Assembly: GCF_008831285.2 (NCBI RefSeq)
Contig: NC_045139.1
Location: forward strand, 28,124,808 to 28,188,807
Length of the DNA: 64,000 nt
Source: Nymphaea colorata
Lineage: Eukaryota > Streptophyta > Magnoliopsida > Nymphaeales > Nymphaeaceae
Reading direction: 5' to 3'
The first letter of the stretch is position 1. Each line of letters begins with the position of its first letter. Positions 25,401 through 39,700 of this stretch are shown here, one piece after another. Made by a program: the position numbers and the translations under genes. Below the pieces are notes generated by a model. That model saw only the letters and a program-made list of their open reading frames with translations, did no database searches and was not told the DNA's origin.

Positions 25401-27636
25401 TTAGAGTTGTTATGTCCCTAGCTGTGATGAAGGAGTGGAGGATATACCAACTCGATGTTAGGAATGTTTTCCTCAATGGTTATCTCGAAGAAGAAGTGTA
25501 CATGCACATGCCCCCAGGATATGAAGAACCAGAGAAATGTTGTAAGCTGAAAAAGGCCCTATATGGCCTCAAGCAGTCACCCAGAGCATGGTTCGAACGA
25601 CTCAGACAAGTGATGCAACGCCATGGGTATAATCGAGGGAATGGAGACCACACTCTATTCTAAAGAAAAAAAGGGCAGGGTCACTCTTTTACTTGTCTAT
25701 GTGGATGACATGATTGTCACAGGAGATGATGAGGTGGAGATCATCAAGTTAAAAGTGTTACTGGCTACTAAATTTGATCGTAAGGATTGGAGGAGACTAG
25801 TAAGTTGGGGTGCAGACCTGCTTCTACCCCACTTGATGTTGGACACAAGTTGAGCCTCAAAGATGGAGAGCTGCTCTGTGAAGAAGCTAAGGGAAGATAT
25901 CAACGTCTGGTTGAAAAGTTGATTTATCTTACCCTTACAAGACCAGATATCACTTTTGCAGTGAATGTACTGAGTCAATTCATGCATGCACCTACTGATG
26001 CACACCTGAAGGCTGTGGACAGAATACTGTGCTATTTGAAGAGAAATCCTGGCAAGGGACTCTTGTATGTGAAACAAGAGACTTTAGAGATCGAGGGCTA
26101 TTCCTATGCAGACTGGGCAGGTTGTGCTGATACTAGACGGTCTACCACAGGGTATTGTGTCTACTTGAGAGGAAACATTGTTGTTTGGAGGAGTAAGAGA
26201 CAGGATGTGTGTTCTCGATCTAGTACAGAGGCAGAGTATAGACCCATTGCTATGGGAGTGTCAGAGTTACTATGGCTGAAAATATTACTGACTGATATCG
26301 GAATAGAGATTGAAGGACCTATGAAGATGTATTGCGACAAGTCTGCAATCAACTCAGCCAACAACCCTATACTACACGATAGAACGAAACATGTTGAGAT
26401 TTACCGTCACTTCATCCGTGAAAGGATTGATGCTAAAGAGTTAATCCTACCTTACATGAAGTCTGAAGACCAAACTGTTGATGTTCTGACGAAAGCTCTG
26501 TCTTCAACTTCGTTCGAGAGAAATGTATCCAAGTTGGGCATGTTTGATATGTATGCCCAACTTGAGGGGGAGTGTTGAAGCATGTTAAATGGGTTTCAGG
26601 TCCAGGTCTGGATCCATACCCGATCCATCGCGTAGCCCTTGTTGGGGCTTACTTAGGGGTTGTAACCCTAATTTTGAGTTGTTAATGAAATCTTAAGAGA
26701 GAGAGAGTCTGGTTGCTAGTGGGCGCCAGTTCCTCCGAGTCCGTCGTTTTTTTCCTCTTGCTGAGGGTTTTTCCACGTTACATCGTGTTCATCGTATTCC
26801 TTTGTTCTTGATCCTCGTGTTTCTACAGTGGTCTTCTGTAGCTCTTGTCTCTTTTGTCCCTGTGTAGATTTGTTTCACACCTCAGTGATGTAGGTTCTCT
26901 TTTATGCTTATTTGGAAGAAAATGGAGCTTTATCCTTTTAAGGGGTCTTAGTGATCTCCTTTGAAATGAATTTTGTCTTGTGTTAATGGCTCATCATAAT
27001 TTGTTTTACATCCAGTTGTTTGTGTGCTTACTCTTTGACAAGAGAAAGATTTGTTTTGTTGTAGTGGAATATCACACCGATGTGTGGGTGTGCCCCTCTA
27101 TGGTTCTCAGTAATCGTTTAAGTGACAAACACATCACGAGGGAACCTCACTCTGCTATGTGAGTGTGCCCCTGTATGTTTGTCAGTATTGATGTTGGTCC
27201 GTAACTCTAGTCATTCCATTGAGGTGGTGGCTTTGGTATCTACTCTTCTTGTGGTATCCATCCTAGATCTTTTTTCTTTTTTGGCATCTCAGATTTGGTC
27301 TTTTTGGATCGGGAGAGTGAGTTTTTGTGTCACTTGTTTGTTCAAGAGCTAAAGGTATTTTGTTGTACAATATCATATGAGGTGTGTGATCACTCGGTTG
27401 TCGTGCAATGTGACATGGGTACGTGAGATTTGCCCAGGTACTTGTGTCAGTATGTGGGGTACCGCAACATGGGTGCATGGGTATGGCTGGGTTTGGCTGT
27501 ATTTTAAAACATTTAAAATTGTCCAAACTTAATTTTTTCTTTAATTTTGATTTTTCCCTTCTTTTGTATTTCCCTTCCACTATGGTTCTATATTTTCCTC
27601 TCATCTTTTGAATTTTGAGAATTTTTTTATTACTAC

Positions 27637-27702
<66 letters not shown>

Positions 27703-30700
27703 ACTCTGCCGTACCCCCGTACCCAAATTTTCTAAAATTATCGTACTTGTACACGCATATCCATACCCGTACCCATAGTGTTGTGTTTTTTTTTTTTCTT
27801 TATACTGGTGATATATGGAGAATGCTACTCCAGTTGTTGCCAATTAAGGGTTCATTTCTTCTGGCCTCTTGGTGAAATAGTTTTGGGTTGTGGTCAGCTG
27901 CATGTTCAAACTAATTTAGTTTTAGTCTAGGATGAGCACCATTTTGTTGCGAATACTACTTCAAAAGTCTTTATCTTTCTCTTTATGAAATTGTTCTTTC
28001 AAAAACTGTCTTCATCATTTGAGTTTTATTCTCATTTATCAAGACATTCTATCTTTTCCTAAAGGTTATGGATTTTTTCTGTACGTTTTTCTCCGGAAAT
28101 CTGGTTTACATGACATCTCTATTTTAGTAGATTTAAGCCTGCATTGGAAGTTTCAAACACAATTCCAGACAGAGGAATTTCTGGACTTCTATGCAAAATA
28201 TTTGCATCAGATTTTATCTAAATTTTTTCGATAGTTGTGAGCCGTGAGGCTTATTTCCCTGTGTTTTTCTTCTGCTCTCTTCTCAAGACTGCACTTTGCG
28301 TACACTGAAGTTTTGAATGCCGATTCACATGGGTGTTCTTTTAGAAGTTTGAGAGCCCTGTTTTGACTTATTTGCCATTGGTTGAGAGCAACTTTACCAT
28401 GAACAAAGTTCAGAATATTCTCTATGGTATCTATTGTTTTGCTCCTGTGACTGATTGGATTGAACTCCTTTTACATGGATTCAGCTTTTGAAGAGTTTCT
28501 GTAGAAGGATGACCGATGTATGATCATGGACACAATTCCATGTCACTATCTCCTTTGAAGCACAATTTTTTGCTCAAGAGCACACGTGATGGAGGACAAT
28601 TTTTAAGCCTCTTGCTGAGATTTTCCCCAGGACCTGGTCTTTTTTTTTTTATTATTGGATGATTGAGCTATGAATAAATGTGGAATAAGACACTGCTGCA
28701 GGACCTATTGGTGGTTATGAATTAGCATACGTTGTTTTCCTTCCAAGCTTCACCATCACAAGTTTGATTTTAGAAGATCTCATGGGTTATCATATGATCA
28801 GCTTGGTTTCTACAAGGGAAGACCAAAAGACCTCAGTTCTCCTCTTTGGAAATGTCCAGTGATGGAATCATAAGTTTGAGGGGAGCTGTTAGAAAATACT
28901 TGTAACTTGTAAGTACTTGTATATATTTCAGCTCTGTGTGTGTGTGTGTGTGTGTGTGTATAAACTGTATTCACATGTGTGATTTGCATGCATATCTATG
29001 AGTTTATATATGTATACATGTATATAAACTGACATTTTATATATGTATACATGTATATAAACTGACATGTACATAGGCCATATTGGTATTCTTTATTTCT
29101 ATTCATTTTTCAGTATTTATTTTCTGTATTCTCTATTCTGTAATTCTCATTTTTATTTTTTATTTTCTGTAGGAGATGTAGTTCCCAATGGCTATATTTC
29201 TAGCTGTTGGGCCCTCCAACGGCTTCCTATTCTGTTATATAAGGACCACTTGTAACATATTTTTTAGGCTGTTCTCACAGCCTTTTGTGTTCTCTTTAAT
29301 AAAGCTCACTTCATATTCAATTGTGTTATTTTCTATTATGCTTTAGTGCCTTTTCTGTGAGCTGTTTATTGCCATATTAACAGCAAATGTTAGTGTCTTG
29401 GTGCAATGTTTTTCTCATTGTTAAGAGGTTTTTCTTCATGAAGTATAGATTTTATATGTATACTTGCTGCTTTTGAAGGTTGAGTTCTGCACTATATGAA
29501 GGAGTTTCCAAGACTTCGAATTCCTTAGCCAAAGAATCAATAAGATGCAAAAGAAATGTCACAATAGAAATATTAGCTAAGAAGCAATGCAATTCATGAT
29601 CAAATGCAACTACCCATGAAAAACTATATAGAAATAGTTCCAGCACAATGATGAGTGCCTCAAAATCTTCTGTGAAATGATATCATATAACATTGTTTAG
29701 TACAAAAGATACATACACCTTTAAAGGAATAATAATAATTTTAGATCATTATCTAAGACCTACCACTTCTCTAAGACTTTTCATATACAAGGCACCCAAA
29801 TTCTTGAAGCCAGAACAACATAGGGGGTGTTTGGAGGACATCCTTTCTAACCCAGTTTTCTAAAAGCTAGTTTTATGAAAACCAAGTTTTTTAATGAGTT
29901 TTAGAAACTTTGTTTGTTTTTGTTTTCTTTTTTTTTTTTTTGGTTTGGGTCACACATCCAAACCCTGTTTTTTGAATAACCTAAAGGGGACCAGGTTTTT
30001 CACTCCCCTTTACGAAACCAGGTTTTGTCAAAACTGGTTTTAAGAAAACCCAGTTTTGATGGCACCCAAACTCTCCAAAAGCCTGGTTTTAGCGGTTTTG
30101 CTCCAAAACCTGGTTTTGAAATGTCACCCAAACACCCCCATAATATTTTCTTGATTTAATTCATACTATAAAGATCCAGCAGTCATGGGAAAAAATTTAA
30201 CGGTAAGGTTGGAGTCAGAAACCTCTCTGAATGCAAGGAACCCTGGAACATATGGGTTCTGGAGTCTTGAAACATTGTAATCTTCATAAACAACATTCAT
30301 AGTATTAAAATCCAAAACAACAAGTGCACCACATGCAACAGAAGGATCATCTTTGGAGAAACTCAGATCAACTCCTCCAATGTAGTGCAGTTGATTTTTG
30401 CCAAAGCAGGTGCTTTTTTTGCCTTCTCTTTCAGCTACAATCCATGCAAAATCATCCTCCACGATTACTTCTTTCTTGAGAGATTCTTGTATTCTGAAAA
30501 CCAGGATTTTTAAAGGATCAATTGATATAGTCCTAATCCTATGTTACCACAAAATTTACAAGTTCAGCTGGCACAGCAAATACATATCCATGTGCCGCTC
30601 AAGTGCATGCAGGCTACTAAACCTACTCATGTCCATGCACCTGCACCCACACCCACACCAATAAACACATGCACATTCTTGTGGACATAAATATATGATA

Positions 30701-33700
30701 ACTTTGTGAAGGTACCAATTATAAATGGAAATAAGCATAATATTACATAATTATAACACCATCAGCTAAAACTAATTCAGACATGCCTTCCCAGTTATCC
30801 AATCATTTTGCCGCTAAACCAGTTTAGCCTTCATGAGTATGGCATCACCCCACAAGTATGCAGGTACATGATTGTGAAGAATTACAGTATGAGCAACAGT
30901 TAGAAGTTGCCTATGTTTTTGTTCGGCAACTCTATTATGTTGTGAGGTATGAGGGCATGCAAATTGAGGAGAGATACCATTTTCAGCATAAAAGGTCATT
31001 AAGACAGATGATTTGAACTCGAAAGTATTATCAATGCAAATACACTTAACCACAGAACCAAACTGAGTTTTTATTTCAATAATCAAGTTTTTGAGAATAC
31101 AAATTACTTCAGAGCTTTCCTTAAAAGGAATACCCAACTGACTCGAGAGTAATCATCAACAACGACCAGAAAATACCTAAACTTAGCTTGGCTAGCAACC
31201 CTGCTAGGCCCCCACACATCAACATGGAGAAGATCAAACAACCATTGACTTGAAGGACTAAGACTCGAAGGAAAACTACTACGAGTATGTTTGCCAAGTT
31301 GACAAGCCTCACACTGAAAAGACTCTGGGATTGAGAGATTAGGTAGGACAGAACGGAACTTGGGCGTTGAAGCATGACCATGCGTGAGATGCCACTGAAG
31401 AAGGTAGACTCTGATGTAGAGGAGGTAGCAGCAAGATCCATAGGAGCCAACAGGATGTAGATGCCCCCTTTCTCATAGCTGCCACCAATCGTCTTCTCAG
31501 TTTGCAAGTCTTGAAATGAGCATGAACCAGGGTCAAAAATAATGCGACAGTGTAAATCAGTAGTTAACTGTTTGATAGAGAGCAAATGAGATGGAAATTC
31601 AGGAGCATATAAAACATGGGGAATAGTCATAGACTGAGAAAGCTTCATATCTCCATAACCCAATATGGGTGACATTCTACCATCTGTAATTTTGACATGA
31701 CGTGGCTGAGAGAATCTATGTAAAGTAGTGAAAAAACCAGGTCTACTGCAGAAATGTCTCGATGCTCCTGAATCAATAACCCAAAAGATACCTGAATCAA
31801 GCGTGGACTATACTCGTTGAGAAGGCTCGGTCAGTCAAAGCAGTGGAAGCCGAAGCCTGTGAGGCTTTGTGTGCCAAAAACTGCTCATACTCAACTCTAT
31901 CAATGCTAACTGTAACTGTCTCTAGTACTGTGCTAGACAAAGAACCCTCCACCGTAGGAGCAGCAACCTGTGCAGAGCCCATAGGAGGATGAGTAAGGCT
32001 CTTGGCCTGTTTGGTGACCATACCTCTCCCCTGTGACATAGAGGATGGACGACCATGTTTATCCCAACAACGATCCTCCAAGTGTCTCATCTTTCCACAA
32101 TAGGTGCATTGGAACCTCCCACAACCACCAGTTCCACGACCTATACCTCTTCCTCTAACACTATAGGTGGTGCCCTGACCACGACCACCACCCACAGCAA
32201 GAGCAGAATCTAGCGTCACACTAGCTGGTTGGGACAAGCTAATGGCCAAATGACTAAGTCTGTTGTATGCATCAGAGAGATAAGGAATTTCACTCCCAGT
32301 GAGCATCTGATCTTGGCAGCGACATACTCAAGAGAGATCAGCAAGAAACTTTGCAACCATGGTAGGTTCAAAGTGTGACTTATAACAAGATTTGCATGGA
32401 GGGTGCAAGAATTTCAATCGCTCATAGGTAGTGTAGAAACACGAGTACAGAGAAAGAGAATACGAGGAACACGATGTAACGTGGAAAAACCCTCTAGCCT
32501 CCAGACTCTCTCTCTCTTAAAATTTCATTAACCATAAGGATTAGGGTTACACGACTTAAGTAATGCCCAACAAGGGCTACAAGATGGATCGGGTATGGAT
32601 TCAGACCCGTCCCCGAGACCCGTCTAACATACTTCAACACTCCCCCTCAAGTTGGGCATACATATCAAACATGCCCAACTTGGATACATTTCTCTCGAAT
32701 GAAGTTGAAGATAGAGCTGTCGTCAGAACATCAGTTGTTTGGTCTTCAGATCTCATGTAAGGAAGTACAAGTTCTTTAGCATCAATTCTCTCTCGAATGA
32801 AATGTCGGTCAATCTCAACATGCTTTGTTCTGTCATGAAGCACAGGGTTGTTGGCCAAGTTGATTACAGACTTGTTATCGCAATACATCTTCATTGGTTC
32901 TTCAACCTTTATACCAATATTCATCAACAATACTTTTAGCCACAAAAGCTCTGAAACTCCCATAGCCACTGCTCTGTATATAGCTTCAGCACTAGAACGA
33001 GAGCACACATCTTGCCTTTTACTTCTCCACACTATGAGATTCCCTCCCAAATAGATACAATAGCTAGAGGTGGACCTCCTAGTGTCAATACAGCCTGCCC
33101 AGTCTGCCCAGTCTGCATCTGAATAACCTTCAATCCCAAGAGTGTCTTGCTTGACATACAAAAGACCTTTGCCAGGATTTCTCTTCAAGTAGCACAAGAT
33201 CCTGTCAACAGCCTTCAAGTGGGCATCCGTGGGAGCATGCATGAACTGACTCATCACATTCATAGCAAAGGTAATATCAGGTCTAGTGAGAGTAAGATAA
33301 ATCAACTTCCCTACAAGACATTGATATCTTCTTTTGGCCTCTTCACAGAGACGCTCCTCATCTCTAAGACTTAGCTTATGGCCAGCATCTAGAGGAGTAG
33401 AAGCTGGTCTACACCCTAATTTCCCGGTCTCCTTTAACAAATCTAAGGTGTACTTCCGTTGATTTAGCACGAGGCTAGTCCCAGACCTAGCAATTTCAAT
33501 GCCAAGGAAATATTTCAACTTACCAAGGTCCTTGAGATCAAACTCGATCGCCAACAGTTTCTTTAACTTAATTATTTCATCTTCATCATCACCTGTGACA
33601 ATCATATCATCAACATATACCAACAAAATAGTAACCTTTTGTTCATTTCTCTTCACAAAGAGTGTATGATCTCCATTCCCTTGATGGTATTCACATCGTC

Positions 33701-36700
33701 TCATGACAAGTCTAAGTCGTTCAAACCATGCTCGAAGAGATTGCTTGAGCCCATATAAAGCTTTCCTTAACTTGCAACATTTTTCAGGTTCCTCATATCC
33801 TTGAGGCATACACATATATACTTCCTCTTCAAGGTCTCCATTGAGAAATGCATTCTTGACATCAATTTGGTACATCTTCCACTCCTTCATCACAGCTAAG
33901 GAGATAATGACTCTGACAGTCTTCATCTTCGCAACAGGAGCCAAGGTCTCCAAATAATCAATCCCATATTTCTGACTAAACCCCTTGGCCACAAGACGAG
34001 CTTTGTATCTTTCAACACTTCCATCTGGTTTGTACTTGATGGTGTAGACCCACTTAGATCCAACCAAGTGAGCCGCCTCAAGAATCTTTATAACTTCCCA
34101 TGTCATGTTTCTTCTCAGGGCTTCCATCTCTTCTTGCATTGCATAAGTCCACTTGGGATCACTTTGAGCCTCAGCAACATTCCTGGGAATCATAGCTAAA
34201 GAAAGAGAAGATACAAAACATTTGTAGTTTTTGCTCAGTCTAGAATATGAAACAAAATTACCAATAGGATGTTGAGTACATGACCTGACACCCTTTCACA
34301 GGGCGATGAGAAGCTCTTCACTTGCAATAACAGTCTGAATCTTTTCTTCAACAGGTTGCTTCTGAGCACGACTTGGGTCATCCAGGGAAGGACTAACTGG
34401 ATTGGGAGCAGAATTCTCACCACCTGTCATCTCCTCAGTACAGACTCTGCGCCTAGAGTAAACTTGCCCAAACAGACGATTGCATTCCTCTCCTGCCCCA
34501 GTAGAACACTCTCCATTTTTCTCTTGTTCAAGCACCTCAATAGAAGGACCAATGGATTCACGCCTGTAGTCTAAAAAATCTGTAAACAGAATTTCCTGAT
34601 TCGAAGAATACTCTTCCTTTGACATAGAATTCTCCCCCTGAAGAGGATTCTCACCAAAATAGGAAGCATGTTCAAGGAAAGTGACATCTTTGGTAGCATA
34701 GGCACGACCAGTGGAAGGGTCCCGACATTTATACCCTTTTGAGTGGGAGAATAACCTAGAAATACGCCCTTAATAGACCTTGGATCAAGCTTTTTAATGT
34801 GAGGACTATGATTGTGAATAAAGCAAACACAGCCAAAGACTCTTGGTGGAAGAGAGAAAGGTTCATGACTCCCCGGCAACATAGAGTGAGGCGTCTGCCC
34901 ATTCAACACACGACTAGGCAAACGGTTTATAAGATATGCACTGGTCAACACAGCATCCCCCCAATACCTTTTTGGAACATGCCGTTGAAAAAGAAGAGCT
35001 CGAGTCATATTCAATAACTGACGATTCTTTCATTCAGCAACTCCATTCTGAGGAGGAGCATAACTACAGGAAGTCTTATGAACAATTCCTTTTTTTCGAA
35101 AGAAGTTATCAACAGACTGACACATATACTCACGAGCATTGTCAGATCGAAAGGTTTTAACAGATGCTCCATATTGAGTTTCCACATAAGCAATGAAAGT
35201 CTCTATGGCAGTAGGAACTTCACTACGGTCTTTCAACAAGTAGACAATAGTGTTACGAGAACAATCATCTATAAAGGTGATAAAATACTGAAAACCATAA
35301 TAAGAAGGAATCCCTGAAGGCCCCCACACATCAGAATGAATCATGGCAAATACCTCATTAGACCGATGGTTAGACAAAGGATATGAAGGCCTAACAAGTT
35401 TGGCCAGGTGAAAGACATCACAGGACACCATAGTCATATCTAACCTGGAACATAAATCAGGAAACAGCTGTCTAAGAATTCCAAAAGGCAGGTGTCCCAG
35501 GCGCTCATGCCACCGTAGAAGCAATTGAAGGGACTCCTCTCTGTTCTTCGTTGCTTGACTGACTGACGTCATGAGAGCCTGAGCAGTACGCATAGGTAAG
35601 CGATATAGCCCGTCAGAAGTCAGACCAATCCCAATCCTCTTCCCTGCCACCAAGTCCTGCATAACACAGCGATCAGCAGAAAAAATTAGTTCGCAATTCA
35701 ACTCTTTCGTAATCTTGCTAACCGACAAGAGGTTCAAGGGAAGATAGGGAACATGTAGAGCATTGTGAACAAAGAACTTGTTCAAAAGTGGGAGACTCCC
35801 TTTCCCAGCCACAGAGATAGAGGAACCATCAGCAAGAGAAACACGTTCCTTTCCTGACGAAAGCTTATACTCATGAAAGACTTTAGGATCGCCGGTCATG
35901 TGGTGAGTAGCGCCACTGTCGATGATCCACTCTCCCATAGGGGAATCCGCCATCACGTCAATCGAACACCCAAATTTCTCCGGCATTGACAAAGGGCAAC
36001 CGCGGCAATGGGGAGCACGCAACAACTGGCGTGAGCAGAGGTGCTGAAACTCTGCAGCAGATCCCGCAGGAGAACAATGATGCAGGGAGTAGAGGCAGCG
36101 CTAGACGAAAAGGCAACACCAGGAAGCAGGTCGTGCACCGATATCAACGGCGCAGAGGGTGACGGCAGGGAGGAAGGGGGGCGACAACGAACGGCGGCAG
36201 CAATGGAGGGCACCACTGGAGTAGGGCCGACCCAGAAGGCGACGGCGCAAAGGACGACGGCAGGGAGCAGGGTGCAACGTCAGGGAGCAGGTCGACGGCG
36301 CGGCAGCAAGGGCGACGACGCGGCAGTAAGGGCGGTGACGCCGGTGGCGGAGCCAGCGGCGGTGTCAGCAGCGTCGTCGGACAACGCAGCAGAACGGTAA
36401 CGGCGTCGGACACGGCGGCTGCGGCGGTGACGACAGCGGTGATGGCGGCGGCGACGGAAACGACGACGGTGACAGCAGCAGCGGCGAGTGAAGAAAACTC
36501 CACGATCACCAAAAAAGTCCCACTCTCGTGGGCTCTGATACCATGTAGAAACACGAGTACAGAGAAAGAGAATACGAGGAACACGATGTAACGTGGAAAA
36601 ACCCTCAACAAGAGGAAAAAAACCACAGATGAGGAGGAGCTGGTTGCCCACTAGCCTCCAGACTCTCTCTCTTAAGATTTCATTAACCATAAGGATTAGG

Positions 36701-39700
36701 GTTACACGACTTAAGTAATGCCCAACAAGGGCTACAAGATGGATCGGGTATGGATTCGGACCCGGTCCCGAGACCCGTCTAACATACTTCAACAGGTAGC
36801 TTTAACTGTTGCAAAGTATTGTGATAGATCTTGATTTTCCTGTCGGAGGTTATGCAATTCTTCTTCAACTTGAAGGATTTTACTTACATTTTTATCTTGT
36901 GAATATGTCTACCTAAGGAATTCCCACATCTCCTTAGCAGTATATAATAAGTAATAGTAAAAGTAATTTGTGGTTGGACGTTGTTCATAATCCAAGACAT
37001 AACCATGTTGTCGTCCTCTTCCCACGTCATGTACTTCCCTAACTTGTTAATAGGTTCATCATCTTCAATTATGTGCCTCTTTCGATGTCCTTTGACTAAC
37101 AACATAAAGGACCTGAACCAAATTTATAGTTGTGTCCATCTAATTTAACAGTAGATCCATAAGTGGATGCCCATTTGGGAAAGAGACACTTTTGTGAGCT
37201 TTCACAGTGAGATGTAAATGATATTTTTCAGTGCCTAAGTGCACAGTTTATTCTTTCCCCATGAAGATGTCATGTGTGCATTTAATATAAACTGTGTTTT
37301 GTCGGTATTCAGTCATTTTCTGTTGGAAACCTGTGAGATTTATGAAGGACTATGTGCAGGAGGAGGAATAGACTGAGGACGCCTGTGAGGAAGAGCAGGC
37401 CTGCAATGAAGAGGAGCTGGCCACACATTTGGTGCAGGTGACATACCAAACCCTTGTAGGCACCACCAGGTCCAATGCCATGTGCATGGCTGGCCACATC
37501 AGGCGAACTTGTGTTTGTCATTGTTACGACCAGAGAGAGAGAAGCCAAAAGATTATTATTAACATAACCTTAATCTCAGATTTAAAGATATTAGGGCTGG
37601 CGGTGCAATATTTACAATATGTGTCCAAGCAACATTAGATAATATTAAAGACCTACACTCTAACATTTTAATATTGTAGAAACCCTCACTTAACACTCCC
37701 CCTCAAGCTGGAGCATATATGTCAATCATGATCAACTTGTTACAAGTTACAACCTCTTAGGAAATCGCCTATGAGGAGAGCCTTAGTAAAAATATCAGCA
37801 GCCTGATCTTCTGAGGAGACATGAACAGTGCTAATAACACCTTCTTCAACTAAGTTCCTAACGTAGTGACAATCCACTTCAATGTGTTTCATCCGCTCAT
37901 GGAAGACAGGGTTGTTTGCGATATAGGTTGCCACCCTGTTATCACAATACATCTTCATTAGGAGATTCACTGAAATGCTTCTAAAGTCTGTCGGCCTTCC
38001 CTTGTTTTTTCAAAGTGCATCTTCATTCCTAGGAAGTCGCACACGACTTCACCAAGGCTGCGTAGCCACTGTACCCCAAAGACCAAGTCTGCTCCTGCCA
38101 TTGCTACGGTGAAAAGCTCAACCTGAAACTTATGGCCCTGAATTTCTAGGACTTCTTGTGCACATCTTCCCTTACATTTTAACGTGCTGTCGTCCCCTAC
38201 AGCAACATCAAAAGCAAGCTGATTCTCAATCTATTGTGGGTAGAGCTTGTGTCCACCAGAATGCTCACCCTTGTGCCTCTCAACTGACCCTCCACTCACT
38301 AACCGAGGAACTTCATCTCCTGCTAATGCATGCAGAGAGATCTCGGGAGAAGCCCCACTGTCTGCTCCTTCAGCCTCTTCTAATACTGCTATAGGCCTAT
38401 AAGGTCAGGTTCCAGCGCTACTTCGTCCAGTGGATCCTCTTTTTCTTCCACCAAATACATATGAAGCTTTCAGCAGACATGGCCTGGTGTCTATGGTTGA
38501 TCGCAGTGAAAGCAAATCCCTCGCCAGCGCTTTTCTTTAATCTGTTCAGGGATAAAACGATGGACAACTTGGTGCACAATTTGGTTTCCCTTCAAAAAGG
38601 GCATAGGCGCTACTGGAGCCTTGGGTCTCACAGGCACTGAGCACCGAGCTCTATCTGAAAATGGCAGCCGACTACTATAACTCCTCCTTTGTTGCTTTTC
38701 TTCTACCAATCGGGCCATCTCAAAACATTCTGGTAGGCTCCTGGGCTTCACCGCCTGCACTTCGATGCGTATTTCATCATTTAATCCTCCCACGAATGCC
38801 CCAATCAGTGCCTCTAGCAGCCATCCTCTGACCATGTTGCTGAGATCCTCAAGGCGTTCATGGTACTCTAAGATTGTCCCCTTCTGTCTGATCTTCGTTA
38901 GCTTGTCATTGTAGTCGATGTATGGATATGGCGCAAAACAAGCCTTCATAGCATCCATCAACCCTTTCCAATTCATTCTTCCTTGCTGCGTCACAAGCCA
39001 TCTATACCATCGGATGGTTGTTCCTTCGAAATGCACCACAGCATGGTTGACACGCTACTCCCTAATTATGCCATGGCAGTCACAAGGGGTCTTCTCTAGA
39101 AAATCGAAGAAAATCCATCATCAGCTATTTCTGGGGCACTAAACCCATTCCCCTATCGTTGGCAGCTAGAGGTACCTCCAGCGTTTCCGCTGCTGACAGC
39201 GAAGGAGGTGGGTGTAGAGGAGGGGATGAGGGTCGAGAGGAAATGGACGAGGAAGGGGATTTCCAATTGGCGACCGTAACTCACCTGATTCTGTGTAGTC
39301 TGTGCTAGTCGGCCTCATTGCCCTTCTGTGTTGAAGCATCTCCCTCATCATCGCTGTGAGGGAAGAATGGTCTGCCATGAAAGCCTGCATTCTCGCTTCG
39401 TTGTGGCGTTCAACGGCCTGCAGTCGATGGTTCATTAACTCCATTGTCTCCTCCATGCTCTCTCATTGTGCTTCTACTACTGCGAAGACTTCCTTTCGAG
39501 GTAACCTTGCTGGGTACCGCCATCAATCCTCGCTTTGATACCAATATGTTAGCTTCCCAAACTAACACATAAACTCATGCACACAGCCTTAATGAAAGCC
39601 CAGCCTTCACTAAACAGGGTAAATTTTGTGTTGTCTTTAGGGTTTAATCCCTGCTCAATTTATACAAAGTGTATGCTGGGGTGGGTTAACCTACCAGTTA

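Larger units (their letters stand above)
32427..36799 (-). mobile_element. TE-9: nested copia element lacking gag, TSD GGTAG
   Basis: 3' LTR 32432-32639 and 5' LTR 36544-36794 flank a minus-strand internal region and are bordered by GGTAG at 32427-32431 and 36795-36799. It interrupts TE-8 gag. Order is PBS, GC-rich leader, protease-integrase, RT-RNase H, polypurine tract. No gag or zinc knuckle is present between leader and protease. Confidence 0.95.
30815..37170 (-). mobile_element. TE-8: truncated copia element split by TE-9
   Basis: Minus-strand element of the TE-5 family. Left part 30815-32431 carries integrase, protease and the C-terminal gag. The right part, 36795-37170, continues gag toward its N terminus; the join is exact after removing TE-9 and one GGTAG. 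Neither LTR is preserved. It ends inside integrase ([10 protein letters not shown]) at about 30815. Confidence 0.88.

Noticed and set aside
27263-27875. Frames with Thr-His or Tyr-Ile/Val-Cys runs (also 55797-56003)
   Set aside because: Translations of (AT)n(GT)n microsatellites.
30814-32306. Separate host genes suggested by several medium frames
   Set aside because: All are pieces of TE-8 gag, protease and integrase.
36041-36792. Long frames on both strands in GC-rich DNA
   Set aside because: GGC-repeat leader of TE-9 gives stop-poor frames in all phases.
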